DNA of 64,000 nt from Triops longicaudatus (Eukaryota > Arthropoda > Branchiopoda > Notostraca > Triopsidae), in contig JAGQDJ010000173.1 of assembly GCA_022885665.1 (NCBI GenBank), positions 62,001 to 126,000 of the forward strand. Reading direction: 5' to 3'. A program made the position numbers and the translations under genes. This document shows, piece by piece, positions 33,718-45,700 of the stretch (its first letter is position 1; the number at the start of each line of letters is the position of its first letter). A model generated the notes under the pieces. The model was not told where the DNA came from. It saw only the letters and a program-made list of their open reading frames with translations, and made no database searches.

Positions 33718-36184
33718 ATGGATTTATCGGCGTTTCGAAAATCTTTAAATTGGTATGATAAATGGAAGCAGGTAAGAACTAGTAGATGAGATCTAAGAAT
33801 CCTGGTGTCACTATAAAGATCAAGCGCAATATAAAAATCAGCTTTACTTGTATTAGCGTTAGAAGATTTTGGTAAACTAGTATTGTTAGCTTATTAAATT
33901 TTCTGAGTATTTGCTTACGATATTTAGTTATATTAATTGCTTATATTAATTTTATTAACTATTATAACTACCTTGCGTCCAACATGTTTCTCTATAGCGT
34001 CTAGGAAATCTAACATACTGATTACTATTCATTTGATTGCTTCTATTAGTGTAATGCATAACTCAATAATTTGCCCACGGGCCCTAGGGCATAACAGGTC
34101 TACGTCATGGCAACGTAAGTGGCTCCTCAAATTATTATCATATTTCAAATCTTCGAGCAGTTAAATGTACTGTGAAAGTTATCTGCACCTTCGTTTCATT
34201 TGACGTAGACAACTTTCCAATCAAATCACATATCCGATCCGATGCAATATTTCTATTTCATGACTTAAAAAATTGTATGGCTAGGCAAGGTTATTAGATT
34301 GGGTACGTAACTCAATTGAATTCGTAAGTCTTTGCTCTTCATTTCGTAGAATTCTACTCAAATTGAAGTTACAAGTTATCCGTGAAGCTGTATACTAGTG
34401 AATTATTTTTTTATAACATAATGTACCAAAATGGAAACAAGGGAGAGCTAAAATATCATCAAATGCATATATTAATTTAGAATATTTCCAAGGAATTATT
34501 TGTAACAAACGCTCTAGTTTAGTTCTAGTAAATGGAGTGTAGAAGCGTTGTGTTTGAATTCTGTTTCGCGAGTTTTTTAATTCTACATGCTTTTGTGTAT
34601 CGCTTTTTTAGATGAACTTGAAACATATGTCGGAAATTTATTCAAAAGTGAATCTTTCCAAGGAAAATCTACAATACATACAAGATACTATAGCCTACTT
34701 CTACTCCATTCTATAGGAAAATTGCGACTATAACAGAACATTTTAACAGGGCGTGATCTGGTTATCTTATTACTAGCCAAGTATGTCGTGAATCAGCTTG
34801 AAACCTGGTCTTTCTTTTTTTTTTTTTAAAAAAAAAAGAAACAAGTGAACGAGCAAACTTTTGCTCTCAAAAGTGTGCAGTGAGTGCACGAAGCGAGCGC
34901 GCTCAAAAAATGGAAAAAAAAAAATCCGGAAAGCCGTACACAAGCTTTGTCACAACATGGTTTACGCTGTTAAAAAAGGGGTTAGGAAAAACTCAGCAGA
35001 CATGTGAGACCACAAGTTCAAGTTCGAAAAGTTGGCGTACCAATCGCGTAGAAACGTAGTTGCAAAGAATACGATTGAAATCGAAGAAAACATTTTGTTT
35101 TTGTCAGCTCCTCGGAGTTTTATACGTTTTTGTCAGCTATTTTTCAGTGTGAAGTTGCTGAAATCCAGCAAGTTTATGTGCAAAAAGCAATCGGTATATT
35201 CTGGTATAAACAGCAGTGTAAACTAGATATAGCCTACTCTTCACCTGTTGCTCCTTTGTACGTAACTAACCTACCGTAAGCGCAAGAATGAAAATGAATA
35301 AAGGGCCGAGAAAAATTGGTTGATATGATGGCAAAGTTACGAATTCTCACGGCAAAATGTAACGTTTTAGCCCGAAGAATTTCTACGTTTCAAGCAACAG
35401 TTGCGAGATAAAGAAGATAACGCATCAACGGAGGCATTTTCGTAAAGTTCTGCTTGACCTTTGGATTATCCTTACTTCGATAGATTAAGGCAATTTTCTC
35501 TTTCATACACACACAATTTTGTAAGTGTTAGGTAAAATTCTAGCGGTTATTTTAGTACATAAATTTTAAAGAAACGTGTACTTGACTCAGCTTAGGTTAT
35601 CAAAGCGAACTATCTGAAAACTAACTGACCTGAAATTTTTTCGGCTATTAAACATTTAAAAGCGTTTCCGAACATGATTATCCTGAAATTCTTAAGAACT
35701 TTACGAAATGCGGAAAAGTCTATATTGCATTATTTTTGCGAAATTAGATTCGAGGTGACCACAGCGCGTTACGAAGTTCTAGTGAATGATCTCATGAATA
35801 AATATAACATCCAGAAGACTCAAATAGCAACACTAGACGAGGAAGCTAAGCAGCGTTATAGCGAACTAATAGAGCAGCGACTAGCATTTTTAGCGAGTTG
35901 CCGATCACTCGTTTGGAAACGAGCGGGTTCGCAAATTTCTAAAAGGAAGAGCGGGCTCGATAGTGTGAGTACTCGTTTACATTTCCCCCCATTTTCTGGA
36001 AAGATCGCCAGATTTTTTTTTCGCAACATTTTTACTTTAAACATTCTTTAAGAAAAATTGCCTTCTAAGTATTATATTTTGGTCAAAAGACCGTCCCTTT
36101 TTCACCCAGTTACGTTACCGCGTCGACGTTGAGCTAACGTTTGCCCGGCGGGACGCGGATTACACGTTGCCGACGCTGCTTTAA
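33718..36184 (+). CDS. Putative small gene, unrecognised product, 3 exons
   Basis: A tentative model: exon 1 33718-33771 (ATG to CAG|GTAAGA, coding MDLSAFRKSLNWYDKWKQ), exon 2 35755-35964 (acceptor CGAG, donor AGT|GTGAGT), exon 3 36110-36184 (acceptor TTCACCCAG, ending in TAA). All junctions are phase 0 and the product would be 112 residues. Exon 2 has coding-like composition: amphipathic, charged helices (YEVLVNDLMNKYNIQKTQ, DEEAKQRYSELIEQRLAFL). Exon 3 codes for LRYRVDVELTFARRD. I do not recognise the protein. The LRYRVDVEL stretch faintly recalls the opening of a COMM domain, but the rest does not fit. Exons 1 and 2 may belong to different transcripts, and the 2-kb intron has no other visible exon. 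It is not part of UBE2F, which has its own start downstream. Confidence 0.35.
34811..34841. repeat. T-run/A-run palindrome
   Basis: TTTC followed by 13 T, then 10 A and GAAA, forming a near-perfect inverted repeat. A similar T15/A8 palindrome lies at 54093-54116. Both are followed within about 100 bases by CGAGCGCG-type sequence, so both may be remnants of one foldback element. Confidence 0.4.
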
Positions 36185-36876
36185 TAGATTTATGGTATGA
36201 AATTCATGTGAAGACTGCCTCCATATTCGGCTATATTGAACGTTAGCGGTGCCGTGCGGTAGTGCGTAAAAAACACCAGCCCAAGAGGGGCACTTTGTGT
36301 TCCACGAGATAACGCTAATCCAGCTGAGCTTCGGAGATTTTGGTAGGGCTCCTGAACAAATCATCTCTTGGTGGTGTCGCGCAAAGCCCCTCCCACAGAC
36401 CAGTTTTGTTACAGATCAATGCGTATTATTATATAAGATATTTCGGGACAATATTGGCTATTACCTACAATTGGCTGTAAAGTACAATTTTTCCATCCCC
36501 TTGCATGCACTTAATAGCGAGATTTTTCTGTATGTAGGACGCAACTTTAACACATATATCACTTATAGGTTTTGTTCTAATTCTGGCTTAGTCCTTACGG
36601 TAAGAATGGCTTTATTTTTCGTTTTGAAGCAATATCTAGTAGTAAATTAGGCCTTAATGGTGCCACTTTTTTTGAGCTGGCGTCCATTGCCTACCGCCAA
36701 AGAGATATAGCATGCCCCCTATCCGCCACCCATTCTTGCGCCCCAGGATGATAGTTTGTGACCTTCGTGGTGTGTTCACCAGAGAGCGTAAACGGTGTGT
36801 TTATCTTCATATGCAGAGAATAAATTCCAAACGTTGTGGCTACTACTGTTGGCAAAGCAATAATACCTCATAGAGA
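36185..36876. other. Gap upstream of UBE2F
   Basis: Contains the presumed UBE2F promoter and 5' UTR. AATAAA occurs at about 36,820 on the plus strand, 57 bases before the UBE2F start, and could end the putative upstream small gene. No further coding exon recognised. Confidence 0.35.
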
Positions 36877-37700
36877 ATGATAACCCTGAGCAAAAAGTTA
36901 AGACAAGAGAAAGCTTCTGATGGGACTAGTGAATTACATAATTCAAGTACTAAAAGGATCTCTGTCAGGGATAAACTCCTAGCGAAAGAAGTAATTCATT
37001 CGTGGAAAACGTTATGCAAGCATTTTAACTTTCAGATTGGTATTTCGTAGGTCCAAGAACTAAATCAAGCGCTTCCGCAGACTTGTCGAGTGCGGTTCGA
37101 CAATCCCGATATTCTCCATGAGTTTCAAGTAATAGTCACACCAGATGAAAGCTTCTGGAAAGGCGGAAAATTTGTCTTCCAAGTTTCCGTTACGGAGGAG
37201 TACAACATTGCGGTAATATATATGACTGTCAGATACATAAATAAGGGGGAAATAGCAAAATATTTCGAAAAACAAGTCACCCTTGGTGCTCTTATTCTGT
37301 TCTTCCAAAGAGGCAGAGAGCGAGAAAAAAAAGAACATATTGGGCAACTAGTGAATAAAAAAAATGTTAAAAAAAAGAAACAGACAAGTGTTAAAAAAAT
37401 CCATTTATTTTCGTTTTACAGCCTCCAACAGCTCGATGTCTTACGAAACTGTGGCACCCGAACGTTACTGAAGACGGCGATATTTGTCTGAGTATACTTC
37501 GTCAGAATTCCATTGACGGCATGGGTTGGGCCCCAACGAGAAGGCTGAAAGACGTAGTTTGGGGCTTAAATTCACTTTTCACCGATCTCTTGAACTTCGA
37601 TGACCCACTTAATATTGAGGCGGCGGAACAATTCAGGAAAGATAGAGAGGGTTTTGAAGTCAAGGTTAAAGATTATGTAAATAGGTACGCTAAACGGTGA
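36877..37700 (+). CDS. UBE2F: NEDD8-conjugating enzyme UBE2F, 3 exons, complete
   Basis: UBE2F is an E2 that takes NEDD8 from the UBA3-NAE1 E1 and, with RBX2, neddylates CUL5. Exons: 36877-36990, 37051-37212, 37422-37700. Phases close to 184 residues (human 185). The N-terminal MITLSKKLRQ parallels the UBE2F-specific E1-docking peptide (human MLTLASKLKR), which supports this start and distinguishes it from UBE2M. Next come RISVRDKLLAKE, then the UBC fold with FQVIVTPDESFWKGGKF, the HPN motif at 104-106 and the catalytic cysteine at residue 114 in DGDICLS. The family block GWAPTRRLKDVVWGLNSLF follows, then LNFDDPLNIEAAEQF and the C-terminus VNRYAKR. The gene converges on NDUFAF6, with only 162 bases between the two stop codons. 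Confidence 0.96.
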
Positions 37701-37767
37701 AGGTCGTTGAAAAAGTACTGAGACTGAAGTTTTTATGTCAATTGTACAGAGATATAGTGTTAATTGA

Positions 37768-37773
37768 TTTATT
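37768..37773 (-). terminator. Poly(A) signal for NDUFAF6
   Basis: TTTATT on the plus strand (AATAAA on minus) 90 bases after the NDUFAF6 stop codon, inside the short gap to the convergent UBE2F gene. The two 3' UTRs probably overlap. Confidence 0.55.
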
Positions 37774-37862
37774 TTCTTTTTCTTATGGTCAGTACTCATG
37801 GTTTTCATTTGTTCTTCTGTATTTTCTTGCATACAAACCTACATGTAAAATGGCCTCTGGTT

Positions 37863-40308
37863 TCAAAACTGCCTACGCAAACGTTTCCACCACAAGTGCC
37901 AAGCCAGCATTGAATTACGTTGCTGCATTCGAGGGTCAAATAGGTCAAAATGCAATTTTTGCAACTTGCTGAGGTATTGCTGCGTCGGTACGGCAGATAA
38001 CATAACGGGAAACGCGTTGGATGCGACCTTGATGCTTCGAGCCTAACAATATCCATCTCATTTTCTTGTCTAACTTTCTTAGGAATACCTCATTTTTAGG
38101 AGTTTGTTAGACTATTGTTTCAAATTTTATTCTTTATCTTCACTACCTAATTAAGCAGATAATAAGGTTTACCTTTTCAAGGTGTTGATGAGCTTTACTG
38201 GCTATATCATATACCAGATCGCGTACGTTTTGATCGTTACGTCCACGAATGATGGCTTGTTGCGACACACCGTGCTTGATCATGTCTTCTATGGGGAGGA
38301 ATACACGCTGCCTTTGAGCGTGGAAGGGTACGGACCGTAGCATCGTTACGATTCCCTGGGCTTTGCCGATATGACTCGCTGCATGGTCGCTGTGGACGTC
38401 TTTGACGCCTATTTTCTCACAAAAATTAATACTAAAAGAGGTTTGCTTACGAGACAACCATGATAAGCATCAGGCAATTTAAAGGAAGTTTCTGATTTAA
38501 AACGCAGTCTTGTAAAGGTCCTACTCATTGTTCGCAAATGCAATATCCTGACACAAATTACTTCTTTATAGTAAGTGTAAGTAACCTTAACATTTAGTTG
38601 CTTTACGCGACTATAACGCAATGTTGGAACAATTTTAGTTCATTTAGGTGAGCTCGCCAGAAATTTAAATGTTTCGAACTGAATTTATTTGTTTCACAAT
38701 TATTTCCATTCATGAACCGAGCCGACTGAAAAGGTAACTAGCAGGAATTAACATTTTTTACTAAAAGGCTCTTGGAAACAATCAATATCAAAAGCAGTAA
38801 TCAATAGTGTTTCGAACGTTTTCAGGAAAAGAACATTTTCATTATCAAACTATAATATCCACTATTTTTTTAAAAAATATCCTACCTACGCCTAATAGCA
38901 CTTGTTCCCACTTGCAATGTTTTGCATACTGTAGTTGGAATTGATTAACTCTTGTACTAAGTTCGACCTTTTAACTTACAAGTTATTAGAATATGTTTAA
39001 CCTAGATTTTTCTTAAAGTATACCTTTTGTTTACCTTTGTCCTTAGTGCACCTTTTGTCTGGAATAATAAATGAGTATGGAATAGGGAAAAAAATTAGAC
39101 GAACTACTGTTACATTCCCCATAAATCTGTGATTTCTGGAAGCAAATTTTAAACTACCAAAGTTTAAAAATAGGTTCCAATACGAAACTCAAGCACACGC
39201 ATTCACTGCCGCAGGAAACAGATCTGCATCCCAAACAGTGGTCAAATCACTAAATAATAGCTATATTTGTCTTTTGTAAAACTATGATAGTTTTAATAAG
39301 ACACCAAATGCATTTAAATTTTAAAGCGCAATTGTAGCGATTAAGTCTTTACTCAGAAGAATTTTTAACAATATTATATTTAAAAGCTTCAATGAAAAAA
39401 AAAATTCACTTAGAGAATACTTCTTCCCAAATCAGCCCATACCAACATCAAGCCAAACTTGATGAAAAAGATACTATACTTTGGCGCGGTTCAAACATGA
39501 AAGTCGAAATATTCATGGAGAGGAGGACCTTACCAAGGCATTCCAGCGTAAGGTAATGCAAGGAAGAGACTGTATTCTCGGCGTATATTTCAACTTCGGT
39601 CAAGTTGGCATAAGCATTACGTGATAAGGCTTCTTCGCGTGATTGTACAAGTCGTCGAAGCCAAGTTTTGGACAATTTATGTCTCCGTACGGCCTATGTA
39701 AGAGTTTAAACACGCGACTTACATGATCTAATAATGTACTTAAATACTTTATAGAGCTCGATGGCTACAGGTTGCTGAGGAGGGCTGCCAGAGAAGATAG
39801 AATTGAGAGTCTCGTACCAAAACTGGACTCGCATTTGCCCAATACTCTTCTGCGAGACTTGGTCTTGGATTTGGGCTATTTCCACATTAAATGCTCGCGT
39901 CGCCACAACAGACAAGCGTGCTTCACTGGGAACCAAGAGAGTGCATAGGAAGTTTTCATAGTCATACTTTCTAGGAAACGATAAGCTTTGTTACTATTGT
40001 TATTATTATATTGTATGTACATAATGGAAATTGCTATACTTGATTAAATCAAGGCAGTATTGTTGCGTGGACAGGGCATCAGCTTTTGATGATGCAAATT
40101 TTCGAACACATTCTTTTAACTTCACCTGGGTGAGCGTTTTCGCAAATTTATTCCCTGTGAAATGTTTTAGAGTAGAATTTAAGTTCTGCATATTTGCATA
40201 TCGCTGTTGCCATCTATGGAAATTATATGATACTAACGGATCTGAAACACAGGTCACCTGTGCCCGTACGTGTTCGTTTACCCGAACTTCCTTACGGATT
40301 TGCACCAT
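37863..40308 (-). CDS. NDUFAF6: NADH dehydrogenase complex I assembly factor 6, 5 exons
   Basis: NDUFAF6 is a mitochondrial, catalytically inactive relative of squalene/phytoene synthases needed for early complex I (ND1 module) assembly. Exons 5' to 3': 40308-40040, 39970-39748, 39693-39534, 38408-38173, 38042-37863. Phases close to 355 residues from the first ATG. Family blocks: QQYCLDLIKKYDYENFLCTLL, AFNVEIAQIQD, IGQMRVQFW, PPQQPVAIELYK, YAENTVSSLHYLTLECLG, DHAASHIGKAQGIVTMLR, VFLPIEDMIKHGVSQ, VRDLVYDIASKAHQHL and a C-terminus resembling DFLKKIQRVDFDIFHP. An alternative start at residue 40 (ATG at 40191) gives 316 residues with a basic, presequence-like N-terminus and may be preferred: the first 39 residues are acidic in places and contain an acceptor-like GTGTTTCAG. 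Human protein is about 333. Confidence 0.92.
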
Positions 40309-42736
40309 GCCATTTAAGCGTTGTATTTTTTAACAAACGTGCCTCATTTTGTAAGTTCAGTCCTTTTCCACAGGAGTTTGTCGTTTTATTTAATAATGAA
40401 TACTACTAAGTCCCTCTCTTCCCTAAGTATTGTTACAACAGTGTTTCTCAAGTGTCTTTGACTACTTTGACCACGGTTTTAAATACTAACTAACTGATGT
40501 GCTCATTTACCATTGTCAAAGAGTATACACAGTACAATTAGCGTATGGCAGTCACTGAAGAAAACTTTTATAGTTTTATCCAAATTATATTTCCTTAAAA
40601 GATTTTATGCGGCCCGTAAGCGTTCATAAAAGCGGTATTATATTTTCTGGGTGCAGTTTCGATTTATAATTAAACGATTAAATGGTACTCGTACATAAAT
40701 AATTAAATAAAATTCTTGCTCTGATTACGAGTATTTTATGTATGTTAATAATAGTCCAGGTAACTAACAAACAACGCTGTATGATTGGAGCCCGCGAAGT
40801 TTATTTTTCGAATATAAAACTTATTTTCCATCTCCTTTGTAGAACTCCAATTTTGTCGTCGGTTCAGGACTGGAGGACAGGTGACAAAGCCGATAGATGA
40901 AGCAATCAGATTCACGTGTTTAGTGCGTATGGAATATCTTAGCACATTCATATGTGGACTAATAATCTAGCGTAAAGGGCACTTGTATACTTCAGTTATG
41001 TTTCTTAGTCTAAAATAGGAAAATCTCGACTATTCGTAAGTAAACGCTTCAAAATCAATTAAAAAAGGATGTTAACGAAGAAAATATTTGATGAGTCGTT
41101 TGGAACAATCGGGGATTTCCATAATCGTGATTAGCATAATCGGAGTTATAAATTGCACAATTTTGAAAAGCCAAGTTTTTTTTTGTTGTTGAAAAAGAAA
41201 ATAATAGTGTTCGGTTAGACCAACAAGGTCTTAGTTATCCTTGCTCTAGCTACGTTATTTTTCTCGATACAGGTAGCTAACCAATTTATACAATTTTGTG
41301 AAATCATCGAATACTGAATAATATGTATCCTTGGGAGTACCGTATGCGATTTGAGAAAGATTACATAGCATAAACATCATTCTACTTCTCTATTATACTT
41401 CTCCGTGAACTTTTCAATTAGGAAAGGTTCAGTTATGTTAAGGTAGGTCACGTTAAGTTCATTTAGGATAGACTGAGTTAGGTTAGATTAAATTACTTTA
41501 TGTTGGCTTGGATTTTTAAGCTAGAAAACCTGGAAGAAAGTCCACGGGAGTATTAATAAAGAAGTGCTAAATCTTACGTTACCGCACATTACCACGATTC
41601 CACGAACCATACTTCAGTTTTCTAAGACATCTTGTGGAAATCAAATTGTATTTCTTGCGTCCTTTCGTGTTTCTCATTATTACAAGTTTACTAAATTTTA
41701 GATTCCGACTGTAACATGTACTTATGTTTATATTACGTCTGTACTCATTTTTGTTTCAAAACCGTCCTAATGCTAAAGGTAGGCTAAGGCTTAGCTCCGT
41801 ACCTCTGGTAGAAGAAAACCTGTTAGGGCCCTACCGGGCACTATAATAAGTTTACTTTAATTTATCCGAAGTTGAACTTAACCCAAGTTAACAAAATCAA
41901 CCTAACTTTTACGCTAGATTTCTCGTGGTCTGCATGTACAGCCCTGTGTTAAAATAATTGAGCGTAAATTGAATATGTTAATTTAAAATTGGTTCGTAGG
42001 TTAGGTACTTTAGTTTGATTCGCTTTGGAAAAGAATACTATCCAAAAGAGTGAGTTATTACAGAGAACTACCGTCATTTTTGTCGTGGCTACTATTTTCG
42101 GAGAAAAAAAGTTTCTGCTCGTGTTGGCCAGATTAATGTAGAAAAGGTTGGCTCGATTAGCAGCAAATTGCGCGTCGAATGAACGCTACAGATTTGAGAT
42201 AATCGAGAATCCGCGAATATTACTCTAGGCGAAGCCGTAACACCGCTCTTTCTCGAGTAAGGCCCGCCTCTTCTCTCTCAATGTTATAATTTAGACCTTT
42301 TCGGCATAAAGTTTGCCTGGCAACGTTGTATGTCCGCGACCTGCGGCGGAAGAGCATGGATAGTTGTTATTTATTTCGACTTGGTGATGTGCTTCTGCTC
42401 TGCTCAGCGTTTTCTGAACTCTGTTGCACGTTCCAAAGGATTTTCAATTGTTTGCACTCTGACCGAAACCTCCATGGTTGCGCTAGTGGTGCTTGCCCTC
42501 TATCCAAATTAGGATTAGCTTGTTGTTGGCTGGTCCCATCTGCCCAACCCGTGGCGTTTATGACCCTGAAGAGTTGAAACATTCTTGGAGGGCAAAAACA
42601 ATTTCACAAGCAAAGATAGAACCATCAAGAACCAAGTGAACATTTACTCGGACGACTTTGGTCCCCCGTTGTAGTATTTAAGTTCTTTTTTGTTCACCGT
42701 TCTTTTTATTTATTTATAACAGTGGTGGACGAAAGC
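40309..42736. other. Divergent intergenic region, NDUFAF6 to ZCCHC14-like gene
   Basis: No coding exon recognised. A degenerate GTTAAG/GTTAGG-rich patch spans about 41,421-41,520. The stretch 42,160-42,360 is enriched in CpG and probably holds the promoter of the plus-strand gene. TTTATTTATAACAG ends at 42722, just before the first coding exon, and is a good 5' UTR splice acceptor. Confidence 0.45.
41421..41520. repeat. Degenerate GTTAAG/GTTAGG-rich DNA, patch 1
   Basis: Loose repetition of words such as GTTAAGG, GTTAAG, AGGTTAG and AGTTAGG. Similar to the larger patch at 43,790-44,640. It recalls the TTAGG-like interspersed repeats of arthropod genomes but is far too irregular to be a telomere. 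Confidence 0.4.
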
Positions 42737-45700
42737 ATGGTGTGCAAGGACGAAGTTATGGTTTGGTTTCAGAAACTTTCTGGTTCTCAACGCATCGATA
42801 TAATGTGTAGTTTGCTGCAGCTCTGTTTGCCGTTTGAAATGAAGTTCTTCGCCACCTACATCGAAGGCCAAGCTCGGACAGATTTCGAATACCACCTTCT
42901 CCGACAGGTGGAATTGAACGCCAACGATGTAGGTACCAATGTGGACGAACCTGCTCCTGCTGGTACTGGTGGTGGCAACCAGCCTGGATTGATGCCTACC
43001 CATGTCACTCACCCGTGGCTGTTGAAAAACGGCCACGAAAGTTTGTTGGACGCCGCCTTTCGGAGAAAGCTCATCTTTTCGGTGGCTTTTCTCCACGCCA
43101 ATAACCGGAGCAGCGCGGCTGCTTTACATGAGGCTTTAATCAGTCCCGCAGCCCAATCTGCCTTATTAATTTTAAACGTGAGCCTTCATCCCATCATCCA
43201 GTTGTCGCCCCTCAACCCTGAAATGCCCCCTCGACCGCTCGCTGGCATAGACGAGTGGCTTCAGGAGTTACTCTTGCTGTATACTTTAGCTGTGCATCAC
43301 CCTGCCTTTAACTTTGAAGAGAAAACCAAACTTCGTGCCAGTTTGACAAACCTGCAAGCCATTCATCAACCCTGTCCGACCATCGAGCCGAGCAAAAGTA
43401 GCGTCGTAGCCAAATCAGAGCTTTTGGAGGGACCAATACCCACCCTGGTAATTCAGATGAAAGTTAGTTCATAACTAGGGCCTAAAATCCATGTTCACAC
43501 TACGCAAACTACGCTTTGCACACAGTACGACCTAAACAAGCACACAGTACGACCTAAACAAGCACTCAGAAGGTTACGTAACCTTGCGGGTGCGTAAGAA
43601 AGGCCGCTGCCTCGGACTACACTGGTATACAATAAAAAAAGAAGGCCGTGAAGTTGCAGGTAATTCACGAGAAGTAAACGGCAAGTGGCAAAAAAGCAGG
43701 AGGGGTTTTCGCCTGGCTGACAACACAATTTTAACAACCGTTCCTTTAATTTTTCCATGGCCTACTTTTGTACGCCTCGGCTAAATATGTTAAAATAAGT
43801 TAAATAAGGTTAAGCTAGTTAGGCTTATTAGGTTTGGTGTAACTGTATTTAAATGGTTTTTAGTCCAACTTGTGTAGTATTGATAATATACTTCCCTCTG
43901 TTACCTACGGCTGTGTTGGCAATTAAGCCCCGCCTACGCTTGCTATGGCATATTTGAATATAGCATAACAGATAATCTTTGGTGTGAATATATCCTTATA
44001 TACTGTTTGTGGGATAGTGCTAAGGGGAACGACCTTTAAACTACTTTGTCTATTTCGTGATTGAGATTACTTTAAGGTAGGGTACATTTTTAGCAATCCT
44101 TGCTCCCCACTTCTAGTTTATTTTCTTCCTAATCTAACTTGATTAACCAGAACTAACTTCTTTGACCGATTTGAAAGCTTCTGTTGTGTTGATGTTGGGA
44201 GCGTTGCAAAAGTAAGTTTAGTTAAGTAAGTTAAGTAACTTAACGTAACATAACCAACTTATGATGGTTATGTTAAGTTAGGATAGGTAAGTTAAGTTGG
44301 GGTTTACTGGTTTCGGTAAGTTAAGGTACATAGGAACAAGGTTCCATAAGGGGAACTTTTTCAGCTTTAATGTAGTTTTTAACGTTAAAAACGTCAAGTT
44401 AGATTAGGTTGGTTAAGTTACATTATATTAAATTATTTGAGGTTTGTTAAACAAGTAAAGCTAAGTTAAAGTATCTAGAAAGTTTAACCTAGGCCCATCT
44501 AATTTAATTATATTTACAACTTGCTGTTTTAACCTTTGAAAGCGCTTGGTTACGTCGAGCTGGATAAGTTCCTCTAGGATAAATTAGTTTCGGTTCATTA
44601 GCTTATACTAGTTTAGGCTAGTTAAGGTAGGTCAGAGAAGTCAAGTTACTTAAGGACTTCGAGGTAAGCATGTTTAGTACTTTCGTGCACTTTTTATCCG
44701 CGAAATATGTTAGTAAATCGCCAAAAATCGAAGTGTGTTTACAACAGAACAATACCTAAAATATTTAAACCAAGTCGTTTCCGTAGTGTGAACAAGGGTA
44801 GTTGTGCAGTTGAGGATGACCAAACTAACACTGTATGATTCTTTATTTGGTATAGAATGGAATCAGTCGTCTCAGCCCTATTCAGGTCTTTCAAGATCCA
44901 GCCAGAATCTCGGAGCCTTACGCCCATATCTCTACAGGTAAAATGATGGAAGGATTAATGAAAGAAAAGTATTACAGTAATTTAAAATGCCTAATCGATT
45001 ATTTCCTTGTATATAGAAATCTCTCCCAACTCGTCCAAAGTCACCTCTGAGACATCACCAGCTCGTTATGCTCAACGCCTGGATGTAGGCGATGTTTTAA
45101 ACCCTCTTCCTCCTCCAGTCTCGTTGTCATCACCTGTCACATCTTCGCCAACGTCGCCATTCCAAAGTCCGTTGTCCTCGCCCACTTCCCCCCCAACACA
45201 GGTGTTGGTAGGGGAAGTACCAGACGAACCTATGAAAGAACTCAGCAGGGAACACATAAAAAAGCTTTGGCCGGTCTTGCAGCAGTTCTCGCCTACCGAA
45301 GTAAATATTCCTGTTTTTACGTTACTGTTATTGGATAATGATAATAATATTGCAAGCTTTGGTACGTTTGAGTCATCTGCAGCTTTCGATTGTTTCGGTT
45401 GCAGGAGTCCCTAAATACAAAAAAGTCATTTTTAAGCTACCTAACGTAACTAAATTTTAAACATTCACGTAAACCAACCTAACTTGAACCTACAATGTAC
45501 TCACTCCAGTAAGTTATGTGTGAACTCTGTAGAGACGTTTGAAACTATAAGACTAGAATAGAGTCTGCACTATAGTGATAGAAAGGTTTCCATAATGTTA
45601 TAACTATTATTTTTTGCAAATACAAATAATGTTCCTTAATTTCTTTAGTCAGAGTAGGTTGACTTTAGTATAATAACATCTGTTAAATAGTTAACCACGC

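Noticed and set aside
43584..43784. Open frame in intron 1 of the ZCCHC14-like gene
   Set aside because: No similarity to the family, no splice signals joining it to exon 1 or 2, and it overlaps a tandem duplication region.
43790..44640. Interstitial telomere (TTAGG)n
   Set aside because: No run of even three exact consecutive TTAGG units; the words are irregular.
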